This document shows positions 33,179 to 42,502 of a stretch of DNA of 64,000 nt, one piece after another. The position numbers were made by a program, and so were the translations under genes. This DNA comes from Qipengyuania spongiae (GTDB lineage Bacteria; Pseudomonadota; Alphaproteobacteria; Sphingomonadales; Sphingomonadaceae), in assembly GCF_026168555.1 (NCBI RefSeq), contig NZ_CP092471.1, positions 1,870,501-1,934,500 of the forward strand, written 5' to 3'. How positions within the stretch are numbered: position 1 is the first letter of the stretch; each line of letters opens with the position of its first letter. The notes beneath the pieces are model-generated. The model was not told where the DNA came from and ran no database searches. It saw only the letters and a program-made list of their open reading frames with translations.

Positions 33179-34320
33179 GCGCGGGTCCGGGGTCGAAGCC
33201 CCATATCCTGCACTTGCAATCGAGCTTCGCGCCGGGCGGCAAGGAATTGCGGAGCGTCCAGCTCATCAACGCCTTCGGCAATGCGGCGCGGCACACGATC
33301 GTCTCGGCCGAGCCGGATCAGCTCGGCGCGGCCGAACGCATCCGCAAGGGGATCGCGGTCGATCTCCAGCCCGCCTTTCCCAGCCTCAAGGGCCTGCCGA
33401 CACCGGGCCGGCTCCAGCGCCTCGCCAAGGCGATGAAGGGTTACGAACTCGTCCTCACCTACAATTGGGGCGCGATGGACGCGGTGATGGCGCACACGCT
33501 CTTTTCCGAGGTCCATGCACTGCCGCCGCTCATCCATCACGAGGACGGCTTCGACGAGAGCGAGGCGGAGCGGCGCAAGCTGCGGCGGACCTGGTATCGC
33601 CGGATCGCGCTCGGCAAGGCGTCGGGCCTCGTCGTGCCGTCCGACAAGCTGGAGGAGATCGCGCTGGTCGACTGGCAGCAGCCGCTCGGCCGGGTAAAGC
33701 GCATCCCCAACGGCATCGATACCAGGGCGTTCGCGAAAAAACCGCGCCCCGATGCGATCCCGCGCCTGCTGAAGCGGCCGGGCGAGCGCTGGGTCGGGAC
33801 CATGGCTGGACTCAGACCGGTCAAGAACTTGCCGCGACTTGTGCGAGCTTTCGCCAAACTTTCCGACGAGTGGCACCTCGTCATCGCCGGTGAAGGGCCC
33901 GAGCGCGAGCGAATTTCGGCCGAAGCGGACAAGCTCGGGATCAACCACCGCGTCCATTTTCCCGGCATCCTGCCCGAACCCGCCAGGGTCGTGGGACTGT
34001 TCGACCTCTTCGCTCTCTCGAGCGACAGCGAGCAGTTCCCGCTCTCGGTGGTCGAAGCGATGGCTGCCGGACTGCCGGTGGTCGCGCCCCGGGTCGGCGA
34101 CATCGCCGACATGGTGGCGGAGGAAAACCGCCCCTATCTTGCCGCCCGGCCCAACGACGAAGACCTGGCGGGCGCGCTTGCCGAGGTGGCGGGGGACGCG
34201 GCCCTGCGCGAGGCCCTGGGGGTCGCAAACCGTGAAAAGGCGCGCAAATCCTTCGACGAGAAGGGGATGATCGCCACCTACCGCCGGCTCTATTCCAGTG
34301 CGATGAAGCGCGATCTCTGA
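33175..34320 (+). CDS. Glycosyltransferase family 4 protein
   Basis: 381 residues. It has the two-lobed GT-B fold: an N-terminal lobe starting HILHLQSSFAPGGKELRSVQL, the hinge region with VKRIPNGIDTRAFA, and the donor-binding lobe with LRPVKNLPRLVRAFAKL, LVIAGEGPERERI, and FALSSDSEQFPLSVVEAMAAGLPVVA containing the conserved E-x7-E pattern. The sugar and acceptor are not readable from sequence. The gene is coupled to the hydrolase before it (ATGA) and stands alone otherwise; no polysaccharide cluster surrounds it. Confidence 0.92.
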   Translation: MSAGPGSKPHILHLQSSFAPGGKELRSVQLINAFGNAARHTIVSAEPDQLGAAERIRKGIAVDLQPAFPSLKGLPTPGRLQRLAKAMKGYELVLTYNWGAMDAVMAHTLFSEVHALPPLIHHEDGFDESEAERRKLRRTWYRRIALGKASGLVVPSDKLEEIALVDWQQPLGRVKRIPNGIDTRAFAKKPRPDAIPRLLKRPGERWVGTMAGLRPVKNLPRLVRAFAKLSDEWHLVIAGEGPERERISAEADKLGINHRVHFPGILPEPARVVGLFDLFALSSDSEQFPLSVVEAMAAGLPVVAPRVGDIADMVAEENRPYLAARPNDEDLAGALAEVAGDAALREALGVANREKARKSFDEKGMIATYRRLYSSAMKRDL

Positions 34321-34380
34321 CGCGCGGCCGGCGGTTTCATCCACGGTTCACCCGCCCCGGCACAGGTGCGGTCGCGAGCA

Positions 34381-34408
34381 TTGAACTTGGCCACGGCCCG
34401 ACTTAAAG
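34381..34408 (+). promoter_or_regulatory. Possible promoter of the yfgM-like/bamB pair
   Basis: TTGAAC at 34381-34386 and TTAAAG at 34403-34408 are 16 bases apart, about 50 bases before the GTG at 34461. Consensus match only. Confidence 0.45.
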
Positions 34409-34460
34409 ACCGCCCCTCGACAAATCCCTTTCCCGCATTCTGAACCGGACCAGCCTCGAC

Positions 34461-35243
34461 GTGGCCAAACCTCCCTTGAACGAAACCCGCCAGGAAAAGG
34501 CCGCGCGCCGCAAGGCTGCCGAGGACGAAGCGCTGATGCGCGAAGTCGACGATGCCGTGCGGCAGGGCGACATGGAGGACTTCGGGCGTCGCTATGGCAT
34601 ACCGCTGCTCGTCGTCGTGGTGGTCGCGATCGCCGCCTTCGGGGCATATCTCCTTTGGCAGGGTCGTCAGGACGCCGCGCGCGAACGCAACGCCGAGACC
34701 TTCACCACCGCGCTCGATCAGGTGGAAGCGGGCAATCTCGAGGCCGGGTCGCAGGCGTTGAACGAACTTGCGGCGGACGGCGACGGGATCGCCAAGTTCA
34801 ACGCGATGATGATGCAGGCGGGCATCGCCAGCCAGCAGGGCAACAACACCCGAGCAGCCGAACTGTTCGGACAGGTTGCCGAGAACCAAGAGGCCCCCGC
34901 CGTACTCCGCAATGTAGCCCGCATTCGCCGGGTCGCCGAACAGTACGACACGATGGACAAGTCCGCCGTCGTTCGCGACCTAGGCCCGTTGGCGAAGCCG
35001 GGTAATCCTTTCTTTGGCAGCGCGGGCGAGCTCGTGGCCATGGCCCAGCTCGATCTCGGCAACCGCAGCGAGGCGGGCGCACTGTTCGCCGCGATCGCCA
35101 AGGACGACGACGTGCCCGATGGCCTGCGCTCGCGGGCACGGCAAATGGCGGGTGTGCTTGGCGTGGATGCGGTGGTCGACGTCGACCAGCTGCTCGAGGA
35201 ACAGGGCGTCGATACGCAGGCCCCGCCGCCGGAAGGCGAGTGA
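34461..35243 (+). CDS. YfgM-like membrane protein with TPR domain
   Basis: 260 residues from a GTG. A cytoplasmic start rich in Lys and Glu (about 1-45) leads to one membrane helix (GIPLLVVVVVAIAAFGAYLLW), then a periplasmic helical part with tetratricopeptide-like pairs, including QALNELAADGDGIAKFNAMM and ELVAMAQLDLGNRSEAGALF. In E. coli YfgM is coded next to bamB and works with PpiD at the SecYEG translocon; the same neighbour relation is seen here, with the stop overlapping a GTG in the bamB leader and the bamB ATG 33 bases after. The family call rests on that plan. Confidence 0.85.
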   Translation: MAKPPLNETRQEKAARRKAAEDEALMREVDDAVRQGDMEDFGRRYGIPLLVVVVVAIAAFGAYLLWQGRQDAARERNAETFTTALDQVEAGNLEAGSQALNELAADGDGIAKFNAMMMQAGIASQQGNNTRAAELFGQVAENQEAPAVLRNVARIRRVAEQYDTMDKSAVVRDLGPLAKPGNPFFGSAGELVAMAQLDLGNRSEAGALFAAIAKDDDVPDGLRSRARQMAGVLGVDAVVDVDQLLEEQGVDTQAPPPEGE

Positions 35244-35275
35244 CACCAATTCCAGACGAAAGAGATTTCACCGCG

Positions 35276-36631
35276 ATGGTTCATGGCAAACGCAAGCGCT
35301 TCCTGACGCAGACTCTTACCGCGATGTTCCTCGCCACCGGCCTGTCCGGTTGCGCGGGCGGCCTCTTCGGCGGGGGCAACGATGATAACGTGACGCCTAC
35401 CGTGGGCAATCGCGTGCCGATCCTGTCGCGCGTGGTCAACGCCACCGAAGTCGATCCCTCGCTTGCAAGTGTGAGCGTCGTCCTGCCACCGGCAACGAGC
35501 AATGCCGAATGGGCACAGGCCGGCGGCACGGCGAACAAGGCCTATGGCCACCTCGCTTTGTCGGCCCAGCCGACGCGTGCCTGGTCGGCGCAGGTCGCGG
35601 GTGCGTCCAACCGCGAGCGGCTGGGCGCGGCGCCGGTGGTGGGCGGCGGCAAGCTCTTCGTCGTGGACAGCCAGGGAACGGTCCATGCCTTCGATGCTGG
35701 AACGGGGGCGCGAGTCTGGTCGCATGGCGCCAATGTCGATCGCAATCTGAGATCGACGGTCTTCGGCGGCGGGGCGAGCTATGCCGACGGCAAGGTCTAC
35801 GCCACCAACGGCACCGGAGAAGTCGCGGCCCTGGACGCGAACACCGGCGGCGAAATCTGGAAGGTGAAGCCGTCCGGCCCCTTGCGCGGCGCTCCGACCG
35901 TGGCCTTCGGCTCGGTCTATGTGATGACGCAGGACAACCAAATTTTCGCCTTGAACGCCGCCACCGGCGAGCAGCAGTGGCAGGAAGTCGCCTCGGGAAC
36001 TCAGGCCGGGGTGTTCGGCGTCGCTGCTCCCGCTGCTGGACAGGGCACGGTGGTCGCCGGATACAGCTCGGGCGAACTGGTGGCCTATCGCTACGAGAAC
36101 GGCCGTGTGCTGTGGTCGGACGCTCTGGCGCTCACCAATATCTCGACGCAGGTCGGCTCGCTAACCGATATCGACGCCGATCCGATCGTGGCCGACGGGC
36201 GCGTCTATGCGCTCGGCCAGGGCGGGCGCATGGCGGCTTACGAACTGCTGACCGGCCAGCGCATCTGGGAGCTCAACCTTGCGGGCATTTCCACCCCGGC
36301 GATCGCGGGCGAGTGGATCTTCACGCTGACCGACGATGCGCGGATGCTCGCCATCGCCCGCTCGACCGGCCGGGTGCGCTGGATCACCCAGCTGGCGCGC
36401 TATCGCGACGAGGAAGACCGCGAAGGTCCGATCTTTTGGCAGGGCCCTGTGCTGGCCGGCGACAATCTGTGGTCGGTCAATTCTCGCGGCGAGATCTGGC
36501 GTGTGAGCACCGGCGAAGGCTCCGCCAGCCTCGTCGCCCAGCTCGACAACGCCGTGAGCCTGCCGCCGATCGTGGCGAACAATACGCTCTACGTGTTCGA
36601 CGATGGCGGGCGGGTGACCGCTTTCCGCTAA
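35276..36631 (+). CDS. bamB: Outer membrane protein assembly factor BamB
   Basis: 451 residues. BamB is a lipoprotein with an eight-bladed beta-propeller that helps BamA insert outer-membrane proteins. The signal KRKRFLTQTLTAMFLATGLSGC ends in a lipobox (LSGC). The propeller repeats show the PQQ-like pattern: GGGKLFVVDSQGTVHAFDAG, GKVYATNGTGEVAALDANTG, GSVYVMTQDNQIFALNAATG, GRVYALGQGGRMAAYELLTG and others ending with NNTLYVFDDGGRVTAFR. The ATG at 35276 places the lipobox properly; a GTG at 35240 overlapping the previous stop would add 12 residues. The pairing with the YfgM-like gene supports the call. Confidence 0.95.
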   Translation: MVHGKRKRFLTQTLTAMFLATGLSGCAGGLFGGGNDDNVTPTVGNRVPILSRVVNATEVDPSLASVSVVLPPATSNAEWAQAGGTANKAYGHLALSAQPTRAWSAQVAGASNRERLGAAPVVGGGKLFVVDSQGTVHAFDAGTGARVWSHGANVDRNLRSTVFGGGASYADGKVYATNGTGEVAALDANTGGEIWKVKPSGPLRGAPTVAFGSVYVMTQDNQIFALNAATGEQQWQEVASGTQAGVFGVAAPAAGQGTVVAGYSSGELVAYRYENGRVLWSDALALTNISTQVGSLTDIDADPIVADGRVYALGQGGRMAAYELLTGQRIWELNLAGISTPAIAGEWIFTLTDDARMLAIARSTGRVRWITQLARYRDEEDREGPIFWQGPVLAGDNLWSVNSRGEIWRVSTGEGSASLVAQLDNAVSLPPIVANNTLYVFDDGGRVTAFR

Positions 36632-36673
36632 ACGCTATCGCGCCGTTAACCGTTATCGCGCTATGAGAGCGCG

Positions 36674-38038
36674 ATGGGCGGGGCGACGGCGACGATGACG
36701 GGAACTGGCGGCAAGCCGCGAAGCGACGTTTCGGCGCTGACCGGGCTGGTGGGCGTTGCCGGCCTGCTGGTCTGGATCGCGATCTGCCGGTCCTGGCCGC
36801 ATATCGCCTCCTCGCTGGACATTCCCGGCCCGCGTGAGCGGATGGTTGGGCCGAGCGCCGCGCTGATGGGTCTTGTTTTCGCCAGCGGCCCGATGGTGCT
36901 CTGGTCGGTCCTCGTCGAAAAGGTCCACCGCAATCCCACGACCGGGATCGACTGGTCGCTCAAGCACAGGCGCAAGCGCGATCGTTCGGTCACCTGGACC
37001 AAGATCGGGGCGCTGTGGATCACCTGGGCCATCATCGCCGCGCTTTATTGCCTGGGGCGCTGGTACTGGACCGACAATTACGCGTTCGCGCTCGACGTGC
37101 TGGCAACCGCGATCGCGCCGATGGTGGCGCTGTCCGTGCCTTACGTGATGTGGCTCGACCGGGTGATGATTGAGCCGCGCGACCACAGTTGGCATTTCGG
37201 CGCCATGCTGATGGGCCAGCTGGGTTGGGACCCCGAGCAGGTGAAGAAGCACTGGCGCGCCTGGATCATCAAGGGGTTCTTCGGTGCCTTCATGCTCTCG
37301 ATCGTGCCGGGCGGCTTCGCCCATGTGGTGAATGCCGATGTGATGACAATCGCCGGCAATCCGGTCGCGCTGGGTGTCATGACGATCGAGCTGCTGTTCC
37401 TGATCGACGTGCAGATCGGGACGGTCGGCTATCTCGTCACCATGCGTCCGCTCGACGCCCATATCCGCAGCGGGAATCCTTTCGTCGCAGGATGGGTGGC
37501 GGCGCTCGTCTGTTACCCCCCTTTCGTCTGGGGCATCATCGGCAACGGGCTGGTGTTCAATTACGAACAAAACACGCGCGACTGGGGCTACTGGTTCTCG
37601 GGGCACGAAACGCTGCTCTGGGTCTGGGCGGGCTGGCTGGTCGTTCTGACGGGCATCTACGCCTGGGCGACAGTGGCGTTCGGCATCCGCTTTTCCAACC
37701 TTACCTATCGCGGCGTGATCACCAATGGGCCCTACGCCTTCACGCGCCATCCCGCCTATCTGTCGAAGAATCTGTTCTGGTGGTGCTCAGTTCTGCCGTT
37801 TCTCGTCACCAGCGGCAGCTATGTCGAGATGATCCGCAACAGCTTTTTCCTGCTGCTGGTGAACGGCATCTATTTCTGGCGCGCCAAGACCGAGGAAGCG
37901 CACCTGCTGCTGGAGGATGCGCGGTATCGCGAATACCACGCGTGGATGGGCCGCCATGGCTTGATCACCGCACCGCTCGAACGGTTGTATCGGGCGGTGC
38001 TTCCCCAGCCAGCCCCCGCATCGGAGCCGATCGGGTAG
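36674..38038 (+). CDS. Polytopic membrane protein with isoprenylcysteine methyltransferase-like domain
   Basis: 454 residues and about ten membrane helices. The C-terminal 100 residues contain the ICMT/PEMT signature: GPYAFTRHPAYLSKNLFWW, a long helix pair, then RAKTEEAHLLLEDARYREYHAWM, in which the R-H-P and E-E motifs bind SAM and acceptor. The N-terminal 300 residues are additional helices not found in small ICMTs. A lipid or a small molecule in the membrane is the likely acceptor. Start could also be the inner ATG at 36695. The gene is followed one base later by the end of gshA on the other strand. Confidence 0.82.
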   Translation: MGGATATMTGTGGKPRSDVSALTGLVGVAGLLVWIAICRSWPHIASSLDIPGPRERMVGPSAALMGLVFASGPMVLWSVLVEKVHRNPTTGIDWSLKHRRKRDRSVTWTKIGALWITWAIIAALYCLGRWYWTDNYAFALDVLATAIAPMVALSVPYVMWLDRVMIEPRDHSWHFGAMLMGQLGWDPEQVKKHWRAWIIKGFFGAFMLSIVPGGFAHVVNADVMTIAGNPVALGVMTIELLFLIDVQIGTVGYLVTMRPLDAHIRSGNPFVAGWVAALVCYPPFVWGIIGNGLVFNYEQNTRDWGYWFSGHETLLWVWAGWLVVLTGIYAWATVAFGIRFSNLTYRGVITNGPYAFTRHPAYLSKNLFWWCSVLPFLVTSGSYVEMIRNSFFLLLVNGIYFWRAKTEEAHLLLEDARYREYHAWMGRHGLITAPLERLYRAVLPQPAPASEPIG

Positions 38039-38039
38039 C

Positions 38040-39410
38040 TCAAAAGCTGTATTTGTAGACCCGATCGATGTCGCCGTTCCACTCGCCATGAAACTTGCGC
38101 AGCAGTTTCTGCGCCGGAACCTCGCCGCTGGCGACGATCTCGTCGAGCGTTTCGAGGAAGCCGGTTTCGTTGTCGCCCGAGGAATTCAGCCGGGCGCGGA
38201 CATTAAGGCCTGATCGTGCGATCCGCAGCACCTCGCCCGCCAGATCGAGCAGCTTGCCGCCGCCGGGCAGCGGCGCGTCGAGCGCGAGCCTTGGCACCGC
38301 GTTCCGCAGCTCCTCGCGCTCCTCCATGTTCCAGTTCTTGACCAGATCCCACGCGGCGTCGAGCGCACCCTGATCGTAGAGCAGGCCGACCCAGAAGGCG
38401 GGCAGAGCGCAGATCCGGCTCCACGGTCCGCCATCGGCGCCGCGCATTTCGAGGAAGCTCTTGAGCCGGACTTCAGGAAAGGCGGTCGACAGGTGATCCC
38501 ACCAGTCGCTCTGCGTCGGCTTCTCGCCGGGCAGGACTGCGAGCTTTCCGTCGAGAAAGTCGCGGAAGCTGTGCCCTGCCGCGTCGATGTACTTCCCGTC
38601 GCGGAAGACGAAGTACATCGGCACGTCGAGCATGTAGTCGACCCAGCGTTCGTAGCCGAAGCCGTCCTCGAACACGAAGGGCAGCATTCCGGTGCGGTGC
38701 GGGTCGGTGTCCGACCAGATGTGGCTGCGATAGGAGAGGTAGCCGTTGGGCTTGCCCTCGGTGAAGGGCGAGTTCGCGAACAGAGCGGTCGCAAGCGGTT
38801 GCAGCGCCAGCCCGGTGCGGAACTTCTGCACCATGTCCGGCTCGGAGGAATAGTCGAGATTGACCTGAATGGTGCAGGTCCGCAGCATCATGTCGAGCCC
38901 GAGGCTGCCGACGCGCGGCATGTGGCGCATCATGATCTCGTAGCGGCCCTTGGGCATGACTGGCAGATCCTCGCGGGTCTTGTCGGGCCACATGCCGAGG
39001 CCGAGGAAGCCGACCCCGCAGGCTTCACCCACTTCCTTCACCTGGGCGAGATGGCGGCCGGTCTCGGCGCAGGTATCGTGCAGGTTCTCGAGCGGGGCCC
39101 CGGACAGTTCGAGCTGGCCGGCAGGCTCGAGGCTCACCGTCCCGTCGCTCCCGCGCATGGCGATGACCTTGCCGCCTTCCTCGACCGGCTCCCAGCCGAA
39201 ACGCTGCAGGCTGAGCAGGATGTCGCGTATTCCTCCGGCCTCGTCGTAGGAGGGCGCGCGGTGGTCGCTGCGGTGATAGACGAGCTTCTCGTGCTCGGTA
39301 CCGATGCGCCAGTTTTCCTTCGGTTTTTCGCCAAGCTGCATCGGAGCGACCAGCTGGTCGCGGCTCTCGATGATCGGATCTTCGGCTGCCGAAGTGTCGC
39401 GCGTGCTCAT
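38040..39410 (-). CDS. gshA: Glutamate--cysteine ligase (plant/alphaproteobacterial type)
   Basis: 456 residues. GshA makes gamma-glutamylcysteine, the first step of glutathione. The sequence is the GCS2 form shared by plants and alphaproteobacteria: NWRIGTEHEKLVYHRS, SLEPAGQLELSGAPLENLHDT, CTIQVNLDYSSEPDMVQKFR, YLSYRSHIWSDTDPHRTG, and RGADGGPWSRICALPAFWVGLLYD. The ATG at 39410 begins MSTRDTSAAEDPIIESRDQL, matching family members; an open stretch of 18 codons before it was not used. It is followed upstream by rsmE on the same strand, 37 bases away. Confidence 0.96.
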   Translation of the reverse strand: MSTRDTSAAEDPIIESRDQLVAPMQLGEKPKENWRIGTEHEKLVYHRSDHRAPSYDEAGGIRDILLSLQRFGWEPVEEGGKVIAMRGSDGTVSLEPAGQLELSGAPLENLHDTCAETGRHLAQVKEVGEACGVGFLGLGMWPDKTREDLPVMPKGRYEIMMRHMPRVGSLGLDMMLRTCTIQVNLDYSSEPDMVQKFRTGLALQPLATALFANSPFTEGKPNGYLSYRSHIWSDTDPHRTGMLPFVFEDGFGYERWVDYMLDVPMYFVFRDGKYIDAAGHSFRDFLDGKLAVLPGEKPTQSDWWDHLSTAFPEVRLKSFLEMRGADGGPWSRICALPAFWVGLLYDQGALDAAWDLVKNWNMEEREELRNAVPRLALDAPLPGGGKLLDLAGEVLRIARSGLNVRARLNSSGDNETGFLETLDEIVASGEVPAQKLLRKFHGEWNGDIDRVYKYSF

Positions 39411-39447
39411 TTGGCGCGCGTTAGAAAAGGCATCGCCCCTGCGCCAG

Positions 39448-40197
39448 TCATTTGTTCCAGTCACCCGTCACGCCCATCCACAGGGAGGTCGCCGCGATGG
39501 CCGCGGTCTCCCCGCGCAGGATGCGTGGGCCGAGCGTGACGGCTTGCGCCTGCGGGTGGCCCCGGATGGCCTCGCGTTCGGCATCGTCAAACCCGCCCTC
39601 CGGCCCTACCAGCAGGGCGGCGGGGCCGGTATGGGCGCGGTAAGCATCGGCCGCGGGCGCTCCGCCGAGTTCGTCGGCGAAGAAAAGCGCCCGGTCCGAC
39701 GGCCAGTTCGCCAGCATCGCGTCGAGCTTCTGCGGCGTGTCGATCCGGGGAAGGGCGGTGCGGGCGCATTGCTCGGCTGCTTCGGTGGCGATGGTGCGCG
39801 CCCGGTCCGCGTTGAGCTTGTCGGCGACGCAGCGGCGTGTGACGACCGGATGGATCGCAGCGACGCCCAGCTCGGTCGCCTTTTCGAGCACGAGGTCGAA
39901 CCGATCCTTCTTGAGCAATGCCGGACAGAGCCAGAAATCGGGAACGTCCTCTCGCGGCCGCAGACACTCGACGATCACCAGATCGACCCGCCGCTTGCCC
40001 GCCGCGGCGATGCGGGCAGCCCACTCGCCGGTGATGTCGTCGCACAGGATGACCGTGTCGCCCTCGGTCATGCGCATCACCTTGCCGAGATAATGCGCCT
40101 GATTGCCCTCGACTGCGAGCGTGCGGCCTTGCGCGAGTTCATCCTCGACAAACAGGCGCGGGGCGCTGCGCGGGGGCCAGGCGGGGGTGGCGGGCAT
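39448..40197 (-). CDS. rsmE: 16S rRNA (uracil-1498-N3) methyltransferase
   Basis: 249 residues. RsmE is a knotted SPOUT methyltransferase that modifies U1498 of 16S rRNA. The small N-terminal barrel (APRLFVEDELAQGRTLAV, HYLGKVMRMTEGD) is followed by the knot domain: ALLKKDRFDLVLEKATELGV, then LLVGPEGGFDDAERE and VTLGPRILRGETAAIAA that build the SAM site. The ATG at 40197 was chosen because translation above it is Arg-rich antisense of ubiA. rsmE and gshA lie in tandem and ubiA is divergent from them, 38 bases away. Confidence 0.95.
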   Translation of the reverse strand: MPATPAWPPRSAPRLFVEDELAQGRTLAVEGNQAHYLGKVMRMTEGDTVILCDDITGEWAARIAAAGKRRVDLVIVECLRPREDVPDFWLCPALLKKDRFDLVLEKATELGVAAIHPVVTRRCVADKLNADRARTIATEAAEQCARTALPRIDTPQKLDAMLANWPSDRALFFADELGGAPAADAYRAHTGPAALLVGPEGGFDDAEREAIRGHPQAQAVTLGPRILRGETAAIAATSLWMGVTGDWNK

Positions 40198-40235
40198 GGC
40201 TTTGCAGGTGGCACGCCGGGAGATAGGGAGCAAGC

Positions 40236-41150
40236 ATGAGCGAGCGCAGCGCAACCGAGATCGTCCCCGACAGCGAGCATCGCGGCCTCGTCGCCTGCCT
40301 GCCCCAACGCTGGCGCGATTACGCGCAACTGGCGCGGTTCGACCGGCCGATCGGCTGGTGGTTGCTGTTCTGGCCATGCGCCTGGGGCGTGTGGCTCGCC
40401 GGAGCGGGGCCGCAAGTGGCGCTGGTCGCCTGGTTGCTGCTGGGCAGCATCGCCATGCGCGGCGCAGGCTGTGTCTACAACGACATCGTCGACGCCGATC
40501 TCGACCGGCAGGTGGCGCGCACCGCATCGCGTCCGGTGGCAAGCGGCAGAGTATCGCGGCGCGGGGCGTGGCTGTGGCTGCTTGTGCTGTGTCTCGTCGG
40601 TCTGGCGGTGCTGCTTCAGCTACGCCACCTCGCTCAGGCTGTCGCGCTGGGCAGTCTGGCACTGGTCGCGGCCTACCCCTTCATGAAGCGGATTACCTGG
40701 TGGCCGCAGGCCTGGTTGGGTTTGGTTTTTACCTGGGGTCTGCTGGTCGGCTGGACCGAGCTGCGTGCCGACAATTGGGACGCTGTGGTGGCGCTCTATC
40801 TCGGTGCGGTTTTCTGGGTAATCGGCTACGACACCATCTACGCCTTGCAGGACCGCGAGGACGATGCGCTGGTCGGCATCCGCTCCTCCGCACTCCGGCT
40901 CGGCGGGTGGGTGAAGGGCGGGGTCGCGCTGTTTTACGGACTGGCGATGGCGTGCTGGGCACTCGCCTTCTGGCTGTACCGGAGCGATTGGGTGGCGTTG
41001 CTGACGTTGCTTCCGGCGGCCGGACATCTCCTCTGGCAGGTCGCCACTCTCGACCCTGACGATGCCGCGAATCCGCTGGAGCGGTTCCGTTCCAACCGCC
41101 TCTTCGGAGCGCTGTTCGCCGCCGCGTGCTTCGTTGTCGGGAACGCCTGA
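40236..41150 (+). CDS. ubiA: 4-hydroxybenzoate octaprenyltransferase
   Basis: 304 residues, a polytopic prenyltransferase that attaches the isoprenoid tail to 4-hydroxybenzoate in ubiquinone synthesis. Two Asp-rich motifs are clear: GCVYNDIVDADLDRQV and YDTIYALQDREDDALVGI, which hold the Mg-diphosphate. RFDRPIGWWLLFWPCAWG is the UbiA start. AGGGAGCAAG precedes the ATG. CtaB in this window is a relative with a different acceptor. The end faces the cytochrome b561 gene with a gap of 11 bases. Confidence 0.95.
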   Translation: MSERSATEIVPDSEHRGLVACLPQRWRDYAQLARFDRPIGWWLLFWPCAWGVWLAGAGPQVALVAWLLLGSIAMRGAGCVYNDIVDADLDRQVARTASRPVASGRVSRRGAWLWLLVLCLVGLAVLLQLRHLAQAVALGSLALVAAYPFMKRITWWPQAWLGLVFTWGLLVGWTELRADNWDAVVALYLGAVFWVIGYDTIYALQDREDDALVGIRSSALRLGGWVKGGVALFYGLAMACWALAFWLYRSDWVALLTLLPAAGHLLWQVATLDPDDAANPLERFRSNRLFGALFAAACFVVGNA

Positions 41151-41161
41151 CCCGAACTCGA

Positions 41162-41731
41162 TCAGGCGGACCGGCGCACCCGGCCGAACGGAAGCATCCG
41201 GAAGATGCCCCCATCTTTGTCGAAAAAGGTGTGCTTGAGCGCGCCGAGGATGTGCAAACCGACCAGGTAGATCATGAACATGGCGCAGGTGGCGTGGATT
41301 TCGAAGATCGAATGGCCGAGTTCGCGATTGGCGCTCACCGGGAGCGGCGGAATGGTGAACAGGCCGAACATGTCGATGCTCCGGCCGCTCATCGAATTGG
41401 CGATCCAGGCACCGAGCGGCAGCAGGATCAGGAGAATGTAAAAGATCGCATGGGTCGTGCGGGCGAGCACCCGCTCCCAAGTCGCGTAATTGCCGGGCAA
41501 AGCGGGCATCGGATGGGTGAGCCGCCAGACGATCCGGCCGAGCGTCAGCACCAGGATTGTGATCCCGATGGCCTTGTGATCGGCGAAGAGAGCGGAGGCC
41601 TGCGCCCCGGTTTCGGCGTGTTCCGCGTTCGCGGCCAGACGCCAGTTCCAGATCACGAGTATGGCGATCAGCCAATGGAACACCATCGAACCGATCGAGT
41701 AGCGTGACTTCGACTTGGTGGTGATGGTCAT
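41162..41731 (-). CDS. Cytochrome b561-type di-heme membrane protein
   Basis: 189 residues with four membrane helices. His residues placed as in bacterial b561 (YSIGSMVFHWLIAILVI near the start, LFADHKAIGITIL, TTHAIFYILLILLPLGAWIANSM, and SIFEIHATCAMFMIYLVGLHILGALKHTFFD at the end) form the two heme pairs. Such proteins pass electrons from the quinone pool, and superoxide oxidation to oxygen is known for E. coli CybB. It may work with the 2OG oxygenase or ubiquinone genes only by chance of position. The ATG at 41731 is favoured. Confidence 0.92.
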   Translation of the reverse strand: MTITTKSKSRYSIGSMVFHWLIAILVIWNWRLAANAEHAETGAQASALFADHKAIGITILVLTLGRIVWRLTHPMPALPGNYATWERVLARTTHAIFYILLILLPLGAWIANSMSGRSIDMFGLFTIPPLPVSANRELGHSIFEIHATCAMFMIYLVGLHILGALKHTFFDKDGGIFRMLPFGRVRRSA

Positions 41732-41830
41732 GCGTTCTCCCCTCGCTGCCTTCGCCACGCCTAGCGTTTCCTGGCCTTCGCACAAGCGCTTCTCTTGCGG
41801 CGGGCGCAGCGGGCGCTAGATTGCGGAGCC

Positions 41831-42499
41831 ATGACTACCCGTTTGAAAGCCCCCGACCGCGAAGCCTGCAAGCGGATCGGCCGATCCGTCCGCCAGCGCC
41901 TCGAGGCCGATCCCGGCATCTACAAGCTGCCGACCGACCAGGCGGAAATCTTCGCAGTTGGCGACTTTCTCAACGCGGCGGAATGCCAGCGTTTTGTCGA
42001 CCTGATAGACAAGGTCGCCCGGCCGAGCGAGCTGCACGATTCCGCCTATGTCGCGAAGTTCCGGACGTCCTATTCCGGCAATTTCGACCGAGAGGACCCC
42101 TTCGTCAGAAGCATTTCGCGCCGGATCGATGACCTGCTCGGGATCGAACCCGAAAACGGCGAGCCGATCCAGGGCCAGCGCTATCTGCCAGGCCAGGAGT
42201 TCAAGCCGCACAATGACTGGTTCTACACCGATCAGGAATACTGGAACCTGGAAAAGACGCGCGGTGGCCAGCGGTGCTGGACCGCGATGGCCTTTCTCAA
42301 CACCGTAGAGGAAGGGGGGCACACCCATTTCGTCGAGGTCGGCGCCTCGATCGAGCCGAAGCCCGGCGTACTGCTGATCTGGAACAATGCCACGCCCGAC
42401 GGGCTGCCCAACGAAGGCACGCTCCATGCCGGCACGCCGGTGATCGCCGGAGAGAAATACGTCCTCACCAAATGGTACCGCACGCGGCGGCACGACTAG
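41831..42499 (+). CDS. 2-oxoglutarate/Fe(II) oxygenase, prolyl 4-hydroxylase-like
   Basis: 222 residues. The double-stranded beta-helix carries the iron site: RYLPGQEFKPHNDWF with the His-x-Asp pair, and further on LHAGTPVIAGEKYVLTKWYR with the second His and the Lys that binds 2-oxoglutarate's carboxylate. FRTSYSGNFDREDP and FLNTVEEGGHTHF also match the P4Hc family. Targets may be proteins (proline) or small molecules. It is divergent from cytochrome b561 (99 bases between the starts) and ends three bases before the end of lysK. Confidence 0.9.
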   Translation: MTTRLKAPDREACKRIGRSVRQRLEADPGIYKLPTDQAEIFAVGDFLNAAECQRFVDLIDKVARPSELHDSAYVAKFRTSYSGNFDREDPFVRSISRRIDDLLGIEPENGEPIQGQRYLPGQEFKPHNDWFYTDQEYWNLEKTRGGQRCWTAMAFLNTVEEGGHTHFVEVGASIEPKPGVLLIWNNATPDGLPNEGTLHAGTPVIAGEKYVLTKWYRTRRHD

Positions 42500-42502
42500 C
42501 GA